Assembly (NCBI GenBank): GCA_009763385.1
Contig: CM019825.1
Location: 24,212,953-24,276,952, forward strand
DNA length: 64,000 nucleotides
Reading direction: 5' to 3'
From: Coix lacryma-jobi var. lacryma-jobi
Taxonomy: Eukaryota; Streptophyta; Magnoliopsida; Poales; Poaceae
The notes under the pieces were generated by a model. That model saw nothing but the letters and a program-made list of their open reading frames with translations, ran no database searches and was not told the DNA's origin. Shown piece by piece: positions 21,202 through 33,194 of this stretch; positions within the stretch are counted from its first letter, which is position 1, and each line of letters starts with the position of its first letter. The position numbers and the translations under genes were made by a program.

Positions 21202-21425
21202 AGAAATATTTGGAATTTGCATTGTAGCACTTTCGTTGTTATTTGACAAACTTTATCCAAACATGGATCAACTAGGCTCAAAAGATTCGTCTCGACATAT
21301 AGATACTAAAAGTACAATCAGTTATTTCTTTTACCTACATTTATTGCTCCATGCATGCAACTAAAGATTGATGTGACGGAGAATCTAGAAATATTTGGGA
21401 GAAGTTGGGGAAACTAAACAAGGCC
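21174..21425. mobile_element. Tourist-like (PIF/Harbinger) MITE
   Basis: 252 bp with ends GGCCTTGTTTAG and CTAAACAAGGCC. The interior has the family words GTTATTTGACAAACTTT and AAAGATTCGTCTCGACAT, also found at 21426-21644, 35980-36210 and around 36729/63925. Confidence 0.8.
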
Positions 21426-21644
21426 TTAGTTTCGGAAAATATTTGGATTTGGCACTGTAGCACTTTCGTTGTTATTTGACAAACTTTGTCTAAACATGGA
21501 CCAACTAGACTTAAAAGATTCATCTCGACATGTAGATACTAAAAGTACAATTAGTTATTTTTTTACCTACATTTAATACTCCATGCATTCAGCTAAAGAT
21601 TGATGTGACGGGGAATCTAGAAATATTTGGGGGAAGTTGGGGCG
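21426..21644. mobile_element. Second, end-truncated copy of the same Tourist-like MITE
   Basis: It directly abuts the previous copy in the same orientation, with the same interior words, but lacks clear GGCCTTGTTTAG ends. Confidence 0.7.
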
Positions 21645-24568
21645 TTGCTTGATGAGCTTGAGAAGGGAACAATAATTGCAAAAGGCAGAGCACGTACTAG
21701 TCTGCCACGCACGCTCTCGTGCTGAAGCAGCGCACCGCCATACCCACAGCTTTTCTGTTCCCCGGCCTGAAAAGGCCGTTTTTCCACAACTAGCTAGTTT
21801 AGTGATCGGACTCGGACGGACACGAGGTACTCTCTCCTATGCAAAATGGCCATCACACTTTGCCCGGCATCCAGATCCACAGCCTGAAGGATGGATGCAT
21901 CGTCATCGTCGGGGCCGATCGAAAAGGGCACCTGAGTACCTGACCTGGTAGCTAGTACGTAAGAAACAGCCTGTTACAGCGCGCAGCAACCCCACTCGCA
22001 CTCGGCGATGCCGGCAGGCTAGGGACACAATGAGAGAGACCAGGGTCGGGTCGCGGCAGAAGGCAGCCGGCAGCGCCGCACCCCAACACGGCGTGTCGTT
22101 CGTGAGTTCGTCGTGGACGCCGGCTAGTCCGTCCTGGCATAGTGGCATGGCTCATGGTCATGGCTGCGTGCGTCCTGTGCGTGGGCATGCATGCACATGC
22201 ACATGCAGATGCAGGCGCGCAGCGATATCTGCAGTGATCGCCGGCTGCTTGCGAATGCATGGATGCTGCTGCTCCTTCAGTTTTTTACCTGGCTGGCTGG
22301 CTGGCCGCCACCGCCAGTAAAAAAGGTCAAAACCGACCCGTCCGTCCAGTGGTGTTCCGACAACGGCTCACGGCTTTGGCACAGGCGCGCGCACAGGCAT
22401 GCCAGGTGAGGTGGAAGAAGACGAGGCGGGCGGAGCAGGGAGCGCCACGACCGCGCCCCATAAATAGGCTGCGCAGTCAGTGCTGCAATCATAGCCGGCC
22501 AGCAGCCCTGCGACCGAGCCGGCCGCGGTGAAAAAAGTTGCAGTGGACTGGTGGCATGCAGCAGCAGGCACAGCCCTGCGGACTCGACTTGACTGGCCAG
22601 TGGCCACACCACAGCTAGCCGTTTCTCCCAGCTCTCAAAAGTGACTGCTGCCGGGTGACTCTGCCCATCGGCCGGCCGGCCGGCCGGGGAAGGGAAGGGA
22701 AGTGACACGGCTAGAGCGGGGGTTAATGAGGCGCACCAACCGCGGCCGCCGGCGGGGCCCCGCTCCTCGCGCCCACATCCACGAGGCGCAGTGAATAACT
22801 GGTACGACCAGCAGTGGCAACGTACTACTGGCAAGGCCTGATGATGGATGGCCGGCAGCCGGCTGGCGGCAGAGAGCGCGCGGTTTCGCTTTCCTCGCCG
22901 TCGGGCCGTGGCCGGCGCCTCGGCTTCCCTCCGCCGCAGGCACTCCTCCGCGCCGCGGCGAGCGTACCAGTCCACCACACCACCGCCCGCGCTACTGAGA
23001 ATGTCACGTACAGTACGTGTGGCCACCACTTTGCCCACAGGTCTACGTACGTGTACCTCCATGTCGTCGTCCCAGCATGGCGTGGCGCATGCTTATTGTC
23101 TTCTGTGTTCAGGGCTTTCATCAGGCCGACTTTTATTATTGCTCGTGCCTGTGCCCCTGTACTACGTAGCAGTAGTATAGCTACTGGAGCAGTGGAGCAC
23201 CGGATGGGATGTGTTTTTATTTGTCGAGTTCTTGTGCCCAACGTTGTCGCGGCGCCCGGCCGGCCGGCCGGCGAGGATGGGGCGGACTGCCGACTCGACC
23301 TGCGCTATGTTACAAGCTAGCCCGTGCATGGTCCCGAGGCGCACATGCACGCCCGGCCCGGGGGCTAGCTAGCGGCCATGCATCTGCGTGCAATGCGTGA
23401 ACAAGCCCTGCCCAGACGGACCATGCCCGTATGCCGGCCCGCCTGGCTGCACCGCCGCAGCTAGCCACACACATTAGCCGCTCGAGCTTTGGCTAGTAGT
23501 AGCACACACTGCACACTGCACGCGCAGAATAATGCTATACGGAGTACCTCCCTCCTGGTACATACAGTACTGCAAAAAGCTTGCTCGCTGTCAACAGTGA
23601 CAACAAAGGGATTCGAAGAAGCAAGCCAAGCATGCGCAGGCGGCGCGGTGGCGGCCCGACCGGCCGGCGGCGGCCAGTGGCGTCCGCGCGCCTGCATTCT
23701 CTCCCGGTGTCGGAAATCCGGAGTACTACTCACGTAGGTGTACAGTACTGTACTGTACTCCGTACCTACGTATAGACGGATGGAACGGAACGGTGTGGAG
23801 TTAGCTCGTGCACACACACACACAAAAAAAAAAAAACTGCGACCGCTTCCTGCTGTGCACACGTAGTACTCCGTACAGTACACAGAGACACTTTCGTTCA
23901 AGCGCACCTGCTGCTGGCATGCATGCAGCCTCCCCAGTCCCCGCCTCGGTCACGAGGGACGTTCAGGATCGCAGCAGACGCCAGGACCGACCGGACAGCT
24001 ACTACAGCACACTGCACACAGCAGCAGCACACGGCTGCACGAATGCATTGATTTGGAGGAATTCACCTGTCGGAGAAACGGCGTCGTCGTCCGTCGTCCC
24101 TGCCTTTTCACTAACAGCGTCTATCCTGCCTTCCTGCGTCGCTGTGCCTTTTCACTAACAGCGTATCCTGCGTCGCTTCTTCGTTCTACTGTGCACTTGT
24201 ACCGTGATACTGATGCACATGCACCGTAATACGGACAATTCAAGCAAAACTTTACCGTAGGCGTCGTAGGTCCTTCTAGCGGAACCTGTTCATATATATT
24301 TAAGTGCTCGACTTGACATGTGTGTTCGTATTTTACTGGTAGGTGACGTAATGTGTTATGCTTTATCAATGCACATACTGTATACTTTAATGCGTCGTGT
24401 TTTTTTTGGTGATAGGCAATGTTTCGGTCGATAGCGAGGCACCAGTGATGACTTTCTCAATCTCAAGATGTGTCGGCACAATCTTTTAAAGATGATCATA
24501 GAGATAGGGTTTGCGTACGTGTGTTCATAAGGATGAGTGTACGTGCTCGTATTGAGCGTGTGCTTATG
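21645..24568. other. GC-rich low-copy stretch without a supportable gene
   Basis: It contains GCCGGCCGGCC runs (22660-22690, 23258-23272), repeated CATGCATG words, GTAC-rich palindromic patches (23740-23765) and a CA/A-run (23808-23836). Many frames of 60-260 codons exist on both strands, but they are Arg/Ala/Pro-rich, overlap each other and show no domain. It could be a host gene's distal promoter or degraded gene DNA; nothing visible decides this. Confidence 0.4.
24102..24178. repeat. Short imperfect tandem duplication
   Basis: CCTTTTCACTAACAGCGT followed by ATCCTG and TGCGTCGCT occurs twice, about 44 bp apart. Confidence 0.7.
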
Positions 24569-24570
24569 TA

Positions 24571-24827
24571 CTCCCTCCGTCCAACAAAACATGCAATTCT
24601 CGCTTTTCGAGGAGTCAAAGAATTTGAACTTTGACTGATGTTATATAATAAAGTATTAATATTTTTTATACAAAAAATATATCATTAGATTAGTAATAGA
24701 ATATATTTTCATAATAATCTTATTTAATGATATAAATACTAATACATTTTATTATAATTTTGGTCCAACTTAAATCACTTTGACCGGCACAGATCCCATA
24801 ATTGCATGTTTTTATGGACAGAGGGAG
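24571..24827. mobile_element. Stowaway-like (Tc1/mariner) MITE
   Basis: 257 bp with ends CTCCCTCCGTCC and GGACAGAGGGAG, flanked by TA on both sides. The AT-rich interior can fold on itself. Confidence 0.9.
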
Positions 24828-25142
24828 TAATTCACAAAAAAGTTAAAAAGTTAATTTATGTACAAAACATAGTCTACCTCCATTCTCCAAAATCTATTGG
24901 CATATATATAATTTAGTAATCAAAAGTTATAATGATTATATAAGCAAGAGTTCTTGTATAAAACTTAGTGCAACTCTAACAAGTCTTCTACTCGTGGAAG
25001 AAAAGGGCCACAATTGACCAGAGGTTTGTTTGAATCTCATTTTCATTGTGAGAATCTTGGACGACTCTAGGCAATGAATGTACACTTTGGATTCTGGTGA
25101 GAAACAAAATATGTGAGTGTTTGGATGTTATTTTTATATATA
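24828..25142. other. AT-rich intergenic DNA
   Basis: No gene or clear repeat seen. Confidence 0.4.
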
Positions 25143-25470
25143 GTGCCTATTTGGCACAACTTTACCAATAACTTTATAAGTTGTTGCGAGTTATTTTTTT
25201 TCAAACACTTTTTTTTAAAAAAACAGCATATGGGTGAAGTTTCTTTTTTTTATGCTCTCACAAAGGAATAGAGAGAGATGAAGCAGAAAAAATAGCTTTT
25301 CACAACTCTCTCACTCATTTTCCTCTCTCAACCATGTTTGAAACTGTTGGTGAAGGTATTTAGATAATATTTTTTTTCAAAATAGCTCAGTTTCACCAAA
25401 TATTGCTCATGAAGTTGTTTTCCAGAAAAAATAGCTTAATCTGTGAAGATGAGCTATACTAACCGGGGCC
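25143..25470. mobile_element. Diverged MITE of the GGCCCCGTTTGGTAC family
   Basis: The left end (GTGCCTATTTGGCACAACTT) and the right end read in reverse (GGCCCCGGTTAGTATAGCTC) match the ends of the better preserved element at 33195-33520. The interior shares words such as GTTTCACCAA and AGAGAGAGATGAA. Confidence 0.6.
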
Positions 25471-25786
25471 ACAATGACTATTACTTTTGCATAGTTGGAC
25501 TGTATAATCTTATCATAGAATCATGTTTAGATCTCATTCTCATTTTTTAGAAGATCCACGTTTGGTCCCACGTAGATCAAATGATAATAATTACCATTCC
25601 TCTTCCACACAATCTCCAAAGTTGTGTCCTCATGTACTTCGCTACCTCTCGCGGGCGACATTTTACTTTCAGCATGCACACATAACTTACCACTATGAAC
25701 ATCCAAGAGTGACATGCATATGTCGGTAGATATTGGTGTCGACAAAGTCAATACTACCGATGGGGCGTTGACGACTACCACTTAAG

Positions 25787-25900
25787 GTTTTTTTTTCGGT
25801 TAATCATCAATTCGAGGAGATTGAATGAGATTTAGGAATATTTAACATGTAGGGGGTAAAATCCCCCTTAACCCTATCAAATTAGAGCTAACCGAACAAG
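25787..25900. mobile_element. Small degraded MITE with TTCGGTTA ends
   Basis: TTTCGGTTAAT at the left and AGCTAACCGAACAAG at the right form inverted ends around an interior with a GGGGGTAAAATCCCCC hairpin. This recalls grass MITEs that begin CTTGTTCGGTTAG. Confidence 0.5.
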
Positions 25901-26689
25901 CAATAAAAAGGATAATTATCCATAAATACAAGCACTTGTGTTGAGCCAATAGAGGATGCACAGGGCAGTTTCACATTTCACAAACAACCCAACTAATTAT
26001 TAATAAGATTTGTCTTTGATTTGCCTTTTCATTTGTGTATTTGATCTGTACCTTTGAACCATTTTTAGAAGCACAATATGGCTATGTAGAAACAAATATG
26101 CTGGTTGCATTATAGTTTTGCAATTTTATGCCGAACGAGCGTGCGTGTTACTCTGCTTGCTCTGTTGCTTCGTGGAGAAGCGAGAGAAGAGGAGTGGGAA
26201 GAAAGGTGTCTGTTTGAGGGGGTTGTTTGGTCAGTGCAGTGAGCGTAACGAGATCTCCAGCAGCCTCGTGGTCAAGGTCGTCGGGGGTTGGATTGGATCG
26301 GAATCATTTGAAGGAACAGGTGACTCCTCCTACCAACAACATTCTTTTACATTCCCGCTGCATCACGTGACCGCGAATCATTCGGGCCCAGTAATAAATT
26401 ATTAAAGCTAGCATTCCTTTCCACAAAGAGAGAACAAAATAATGGACTCGTATAGTGAACTGTGGCTGTGGGGGATAGATATGTATGAGTCCAAAACCAT
26501 ATGGCACGTGTACAGTTTGGGCGTTTGGCAACTTTCTATGTTTACTATAGTAATAGATCAGCATGTTTTCCCGTTATATGAAAGAAAATTAGCTACCCTA
26601 TTTTAGGACGAAGGGCTCTAGATCTCGCTTCAGGCTCTACCATTGTTCTGCGACCTGGTACATGTTTATATGATTATCTTTTACGGTGG
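25901..26689. other. Intergenic DNA, no gene seen
   Basis: Moderately AT-rich with frames under 100 codons. No recognisable repeat or RNA. Confidence 0.4.
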
Positions 26690-26789
26690 TTGAGGGTACT
26701 TCTTGGTTCCTTTTGGTTCCTAAGTAAATTATTAGAATTAATTATTTTAATTCGTTGAAGGGTAGAATGGTAATTGAGTCTTAGCATCC

Positions 26790-27326
26790 CGCACATGTGA
26801 CGCGCGCCCCCGCTCCCGCCTCCCCGCAGTCGCGCCGAACCCAATTCCTCGTGGCGCGTCGCCCTCTTCTCTCTCCATCACGCGACCGCAGCGGCGGCGA
26901 CGGCGGCCAAACCTCGTCGCGGCGAAGCTGAAGGACGCGAGGCCGCGCAAAAGCCCTAGCCACCACAGCATCGTCCTCTACCTTGTCGACACGCGTCGCC
27001 GCCTCATCGCCTCCGTCGCCATCACGATTCGCCGCCGACGACGACGTGCCCTCAGGTGAACTCATCATTGTGAGCTCGTCACCTTTCCGCTCGTCCTGTC
27101 GGGCTGATCCTTCCGCCGGGCCGCTCCTCCATCCGCCTCCCGTCGGTCGCGCTCGTCCCCACCGTCGATTGCTGCTCCCGCCGACTACTTCCCTCCCCGT
27201 TGATCTCCTCATCTCCGTCGTCGCCAATCTGCTCATCTCCGCTACCGCTGGTGTACAACCCTAACAGAAGCCGATCTACAGCGGCTCCCCTCCCCTTCCC
27301 AACAAAAACTTCAGCTTCGGTGTCAG
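26790..27326 (+). other. GC-rich leader/first exon candidate
   Basis: A sharp GC-rich island lies between AT-rich flanks, ending at a plausible splice donor (GTGTCAG then GTAAAATC at 27327). The next acceptor (GATGGATAG, exon from 28535) comes just before the ATG at 28543, so this may be a noncoding first exon with a 1.2-kb leader intron. GC-rich 5' gene ends are what Pack-MULEs often capture, so capture from a host gene is possible. The frames inside are Arg/Ser-rich and unconvincing. Confidence 0.35.
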
Positions 27327-28542
27327 GTAAAATCTTGCTTCAGCGTGCTACTTAAGTTTGATGAACACAACTAGGCCACGTAAGAACGTTTTTGCTCCCA
27401 ATTTCTTGGCTTCAGAACTGTCAGGAGTTCTAAACCGACTAGCTAAGCTCAGACAGATGCCATGAATCAATAATAGAAATGAGAATTTCTTGTTTGACAA
27501 CCGATTATTTCCTTTGGAATTTTTCAGTACATTGGATAAGCTTACCACTTGCAAAGCCACACCACCACCGCTGCTTCTCTAAATTGAATGGGAGAACATG
27601 AAGAAATAAAGATTGCTTCAAGAAAGATTGAATGGCTTGAGTTTGTTCAACATCAAAAATTGGATAGTCTCATTTGGATTCTTGATATGTCCAATGAAAT
27701 ACCTGCATTTTTTTTTAAAAAAAAAAGTTTATCCAGATATGTTGACTCAATATTTATTAAGTCTATATGGTTGTTCCCATGCTTTAGTTGAAGAAGCTGA
27801 ATGCAACCTCGCATGTCTGAACCAGTTTCATATATACATGTTGTCAGGTGTTAGGTGACATCTATCTTATTTTTAGAGAATGGAATAGTTTCGGCCTCTA
27901 CCACCGCTGAATCTATGTTATGGCTTGATCTGTTAGCTAAAACTCTATCTGGTAATTGTTCCAACTCATCAAATGTTATAAAATTTAGACAAATATTTCT
28001 GGTAGGAATTGTTTCAGGGCATGGTTCTTGAAGAACCGAATGATGTTTTATGGAGATGCAAAACAACTATTGCAGTCTAATGCATGGATGTGTTTCAGTC
28101 TTTGGTTCCTTTTTTCATTACATCTGTGAAATAGATAAGGAGCTCCTTATTGGTTTGGAACAAAATTTAGCATTTGTAAAATTGAATCCATAGAATGTCA
28201 GGCATATTGTATTTTATCCATGGTCTGATTGACATGGTTATATACAGGAATCAGTACAGGCTTCCTATAGGTAGATAGGAGCATCATATTGCTTAGGTGA
28301 GTGTGCTGGCAGTGGGGCACCCTTTTGTTTGTATATGGTTAACTTAATCTTATTTTAGAGTTGTGCTTCGACGATCATATAATAGCTTGAATATTGGGTT
28401 TTTAATTTCATTCTCAGAAGTTTGCCACTGTTGAATGGTAGCCATAGTCCACGATATATGCCTGATATGGTGTTTGTTAATTTGTCTAATTTGTTTTATT
28501 GAATTTGTATTTGGTTCATGTTGTTGATGGATAGAGGAAGAA

Positions 28543-29333
28543 ATGACAGATCTTGAGACTTTGCCGGAGTACAATGATATTGTTACTTTGTCGGAGTACA
28601 ATGGTATTGTTAGGATTAGGAAGATGTTTGCTAATGAAGAAGAAGGATTTCAGTTCTATATTTTGCATTGCATTACATAGATAGCCATCTGAACGCCTTG
28701 AATGTTTGCACTTTCAGGTTCATGATAGTACATGTATACCACGGAGTACCTTAGAGATATTAATGGACAACGAATGTGGCCCGGTATATGAAACTGTTAT
28801 ATAGTTTTGCATTTCCAACTTGTTCTAGTCATATGAACCTTAACCATCTATTGTATACATGCAGCATGTGCTAATGCGATTCAAGGTTCATTTAGTGAAG
28901 GAACGTTATCCAGATTTGCAGATGTACTACGACGGTCGAGAAGAATTAGGCCAGTTTTCAATTGTAGAGGCAGCCACTACTATTCAGTTTGTCGACATGT
29001 TGCAGGCTTTAACAGATTATGGATATAAAGGAAACGCGGAGTTGTACTACCTGAATCCCCTGCTCCTGGGAGTGAGCCATCAACTGGGTTACTTAAGATT
29101 CATGGGCAAGAAGAGGTAAATCAAATGGTGCAATCTCATGCTCAAGAGAGGATCAAGATTTGTCATTCGTACCTAGTCAACGGATGTAGAATTGATTACT
29201 TCGGTGTGAGTATTGGTTCCTCTACCCCTTAAAATCGCTTAAAACAACCATTGGCACTTTATTAACGTATAATGAACTTAATGCAGGACGGGTTGGACAT
29301 GGATGCAAGCGATTCATGGGGCTATAATGAGTA
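28543..29333 (+). pseudogene. Broken, N-terminal-only MULE-type transposase gene
   Basis: Block 1 (28543-28680) starts MTDLETLPEYNDIV and includes IRKMFANEEEGFQFY, resembling the start of FAR1/MULE DNA-binding regions, then stops. Block 2 (28718-28783) follows an acceptor TTTCAG and ends at GTATATG. Block 3 starts after ATACATGCAG at 28865 and encodes a PB1-like segment (FKVHLVKERYPDLQMYYDG, then FVDMLQALTDYGYKGNAELYYL). The frame shifts near 29050, after which another frame continues with TGLLKIHGQEEVNQMVQ. Block 4 (after ATGCAG, about 29288-29333) ends WGYNE and stop. No catalytic DDE domain or SWIM finger follows. The exon-intron pattern looks real, but the stop and frameshift make it nonfunctional as it stands. 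Family assignment is from remembered domain style. Confidence 0.5.
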
Positions 29334-30526
29334 AGCGGAACAAGGAAAACAAGGCAAGAAAACTGAACAAGAAGAACAAGGGGACAAGTCTCATGTGATG
29401 AAGGAACCACGTCTCATGCCATGAATAAACATGTTGTTAGTAGTGACAGCATGTTAGTGGCTGACCTAGTTAAACTTTGCGTGTGTTAAAACTTTTTTTG
29501 GTTGCATTTTGTTTTGGTTCGAAGTTTGACTCTAAGAGCGACACTTGGTCCATTTCAACCTATCATAATGGTTGCGGCCAGTGCTGGTCTAGACAATCTT
29601 TTTCATTCAACTCCGCATTAGTGTTGGTCGATCAATGGCTCGTGGAACGACAATATATTATGGAGAGTCTCATTATATTTTTTTTATATCCACATAGTGT
29701 TGTATGATATGATTCGATAGATTGACTTTGTCGTCTAACTCCCACGCACATCCCCGCGAGACTTCTGGCAAAAGAAAGATCCGATCAAATCAATTCTTCA
29801 TAATCATATGTGAAAATGTAGCAGTACAGATTGGCAATGTTGTAACCTATCACACTTTGATTTATTTATGTTTTTATTGTGCTCTTGAGACATCCCACTG
29901 AAAAAACAAAAAAAAAGGAATACAAACATGTCCGTTCAAAAACCAGATATGACAAAATTAACAGAATATGGGTCCATCTTTCATAGAGTGATTCCTCTTT
30001 GCACCAGAAATTTTTCGCTCTCCAATCTCACAAGGCACGAGAAGAGGCCGGGCACGAGGAAACGAACAGAACGAACGACGAGGAGACTGTGCAAAGAAAA
30101 ACATCATTTTTCAATTCTTCAAAAAACATTATTTTTCAATTATAAATTTACCATTATACCCTTAATTACATTAAAAATTAACGAAAATAGAAAAATCTGA
30201 ATTTTTTTAGGTGATGTGATCCCACCAATTTTGGTACGCGCCTGGTGCATACGGTCCCACCATTTAGTATACACTTAGTTCCTTTTGGTGCCTCTTTGAG
30301 TGGTTCGTCTTGGTTCCTGTGTCTTTTTAACCGTTGGATCGCTCGTTGTGAGCCGTCTATTTTTTGACAACCATTGTAAAAATTCTCTTTATTCCATCAT
30401 AGTATTTAAGAGTGTAGTCTGACGTCAAAATATTATTTTCAAAAGACTAAAAAATGTGAGTTGATAAAATATACAATAAGGCACAAGAGTTTCAATTTAA
30501 CTTATATGAAGTGATAGAACATTTAC
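29334..30526. other. AT-rich DNA beyond the transposase remnant
   Basis: No convincing frame. It includes the putative right end of the Mutator-like element. Confidence 0.35.
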
Positions 30527-30658
30527 GGCTCGTTCAGCAACTGCCCGACCAGGTTTCAATCCAGACCATAATACACTAGGTTTGGATACGGGCTGCTCCG
30601 TTCCACCCGGAATGAGCCCCTGAAACGGCATGTTCCGAAATAAACGAACGTGGCCTTA
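30527..30658. mobile_element. Small MITE-like element, tentative
   Basis: Left ACGGCTCGTTCAG and right CGAACGTGGCCT are imperfect inverted ends around about 130 bp containing TCCGTTCCACCCGGAATG. Confidence 0.4.
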
Positions 30659-31990
30659 GTGAGATCACTTAGTGGGGAATAATATTGATATCTTGGATGA
30701 AGAGAGACATCATCTAGTGAAGATTAACTTTATTAGAGTTATAGATTAATAAAGAAAAACATACAATTTCATATAAATATTTTTTTATTAGTTAGAGGTA
30801 TTAAGCAGTAATTAATGCTTATATATACTTTAAGATTCTAATTTGTAACACATACGAGAGCCTGGGTTGATGGAGAAGTGAGATCAAATTTTGTACGATG
30901 TGTAGAATATCTTATATCAAGTGTCAATCAAAGTCATAGCTTAACAAGTTTGAATCTTGGGTCGCATGCGAGCTTTCCAATCAAAAAGAAATTATTGAAA
31001 AAAAGGTTTACTTGAGAAGAAATTCATAGATAAAAATATACACACATCTATAAAGACTGTATAGTTTAAAGTCAAACGGGACAAACAGTTCTCGCTATAA
31101 AAGCACGTCGATCATAAACTAGTCGTACGCAACTATTAGTTGTGCGATCAACTTCATGTCTCTAGATGTTGCCTGGAAAGTCTCCTGTAGGGCAGATCAG
31201 ACGAGTGGAGTTGGAGCGACAAATCAAATTCTACTGCTACTTTAGTAGTGCCGAGAGAATAAGATCCCAGTGCAATGCAGGGTCCCTTTCAAGGATTCCT
31301 ACTTCGGAGAAGATTCGACTAGTTCTAACGCTATTCTCCATCTCTGAATTTTCTTTAGGTCAAATCAAACTCGATCAAGACATTGCGCAGACCGCGTGCA
31401 CGCGCAGACAGGCTCGTAATAATCGTAGAAATTTCTCGCCAGCGAAAGCTTACTTTCAAGTACCGCCAGCGTTCGAGACAAACATGCCCCAAATTCAGCT
31501 AAATCAAATACCCTTAGCTTGTTTTTGAAAAAAAAGAGAGAGAGAATATGCCATATGCTGCTCGTATTGGACGACATGAAAATCTGGACCATACAAACTC
31601 TCCATGCAAATTACTATAGAAAGGATTCAATTAAGCGAGGAAAAAACCACGTGCATACATGACAAATTAATTAATAACAAGGCCAATAGTTAGACGGATC
31701 GATCTTGATTTTCACACGTAATGAGTTATGCTCTTATATTTTGGATTTTTCCAATTTTTAGTCCTAATAAGAGAGACGCAAGTGCCAAATAGACTTGTTT
31801 TTGTCCAGTTGAAAAGAACCCGAAGCCAAGATTTCAGGTCAGAGAGCAGATTTTAAAAAAAATTGCCAACGCAATGATGATATCAGGAGGGTTTGTGGGG
31901 TGCGGCTGGTTGACCTCGATGTCACAATGCCGTTCAAAACCCCCGTTTCTGTATTATATATTCTCCTCCATATTTGAACCTTGAGACTTA
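30659..31990. other. Intergenic DNA, no supported gene
   Basis: There is a CTATAAAAGC box at 31094-31103, followed by an inverted word pair (GTACGCAACTA and TAGTTGTGCGA, 31125-31146). A 120-codon frame at 31166-31528 could be downstream of that TATA, but it has no known domain and odd composition. Confidence 0.35.
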
Positions 31991-32594
31991 GAACTTGTTT
32001 AGTTGCAGGTTGTAAAATCTATAGATGTTACATCGAATGTTACATAGGATGTTGTATGAGCTATTTGCATACTAACAAAAAAAAATAAATTACAGAATCC
32101 ATCAACAAATCAAGAGATAAATTTTTTAAACCTAATTAATCTGCTATTAGCATATGTATTACTGTGACACTTTAGTTTGAAATCATGAACTGATTAGTCT
32201 CAAAAGATTCGTCTCGCAAATTACACATAAATTGTATAATTAATTATTTTTTAGTCTATACTCCCTCCGTATCCTATTTAGAAGTCGTTTTGGAAAAGGG
32301 TTCGGTCAAACATTGGTAATATAAATCATGAATAACTTTTAAATTATTGAGTTTAGAGATATAAAAATCATATAGATAAATTTGTCTTGAAAAGTACTTT
32401 CATAAAAATATATATACATCACTTTACAACAAATATTTTTAAAGAAACAAGTGGTCAAAGTTATACTTTGAAGACCGTGTCATTGTCCTAAACGACTTCT
32501 ATTTGCGATACGGAGTAGTATTTAATACTTCATACATGTGTCTAAAGATCTAATGTGATAGGTTATAAAGTTTTTGGTTGAGAACTAAACAAGG
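31991..32594. mobile_element. Tourist-like MITE carrying a nested Stowaway MITE
   Basis: Ends GAACTTGTTTAG and CTAAACAAGG are flanked by TTA on both sides. The interior has AAAAGATTCGTCTCGCAAATT. It is split by the Stowaway-like element at 32261-32515. Confidence 0.75.
32261..32515. mobile_element. Stowaway-like MITE nested in a Tourist-like MITE
   Basis: 255 bp; ends CTCCCTCCGTATCC and GATACGGAG, with TA on each side. Confidence 0.9.
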
Positions 32595-32779
32595 TTACAG
32601 TACAGTCGCTGCACGTGATTAGAGTTTAAATATTTTCACTTCTGACAAGTGACAAAGTCTTCTCAAAATATAAATGTACTGCAGATGCAACTAATTCTTT
32701 TTAAACAAAATATAACCAAACCACTGGCGCCGCTCGAACGACTTGCTCTGGTTGCTGCTGTGATATACTAGTATACTAA

Positions 32780-32986
32780 GAGCACTCACAATGCAGACTC
32801 TATCCTAGATTCTAAACCTATTTATTACACTCTTATTTATTGTATTTTGCTGATGTGACAGTGTAGTTATTGAAGAGAGAGGGTAAAAAAGCAAGACTCC
32901 AAGTCTTATTTAGACTCCAATTCTACGATAACTTCGAGGTAATAAATAAATTTAGACTCTAAGTAGAGTCTATATTATGAGTGCCC
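32780..32986. mobile_element. Tourist-like (PIF/Harbinger) MITE with TAA duplication
   Basis: 207 bp with matching inverted ends (GAGCACTCACAATGCAGACT and, in reverse, GGGCACTCATAATATAGACT), flanked by TAA at 32777-32779 and 32987-32989. Confidence 0.88.
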
Positions 32987-33194
32987 TAACACCTCCCTGA
33001 TCTATGTTGTGTGCTATTATATTACAAGTAGGTCCAGGTCAATCAGGAGTAAGAGATTAATTTATTACTATATAGACTTAATTGCGTAGTAATAGTCAAA
33101 ACATCAGAGCGTCATGTGTGGATTCTGACAGAAAACGTTTTGTTTTAGAACTCCGCTGATTCTCAGGTTCAGGGCCCCGCAGAGCTACAACTAT

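Larger units (their letters stand above)
26690..30330. mobile_element. Candidate Mutator-like element (tentative)
   Basis: The left side has GAAGGGTAGAATGGTAATTGA (26758-26778); the right side read in reverse has AATTAAGGGTATAATGGTAAA. Both sides also carry GTTCCTTTTGG words near 26705 and 30281. Between them lie a GC-rich leader and a broken gene with an N-terminal domain like that of plant MULE transposases. The ends are not perfect terminal repeats and I found no 9-bp target duplication, so the limits are approximate. Confidence 0.35.

Noticed and set aside
22277..23062. 261-codon minus-strand frame in the GC-rich region
   Set aside because: Arg/Pro/Ala-rich, overlapped by several equally long frames on both strands, no domain; expected from GC-rich composition.
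20500..24560. microRNA precursor
   Set aside because: I checked by eye for common conserved grass miRNA sequences and found none, and no long hairpin stood out.
31166..31528. 120-codon frame downstream of a CTATAAAAGC box
   Set aside because: No known domain, unusual composition and no support beyond the TATA-like word; left as unproven.
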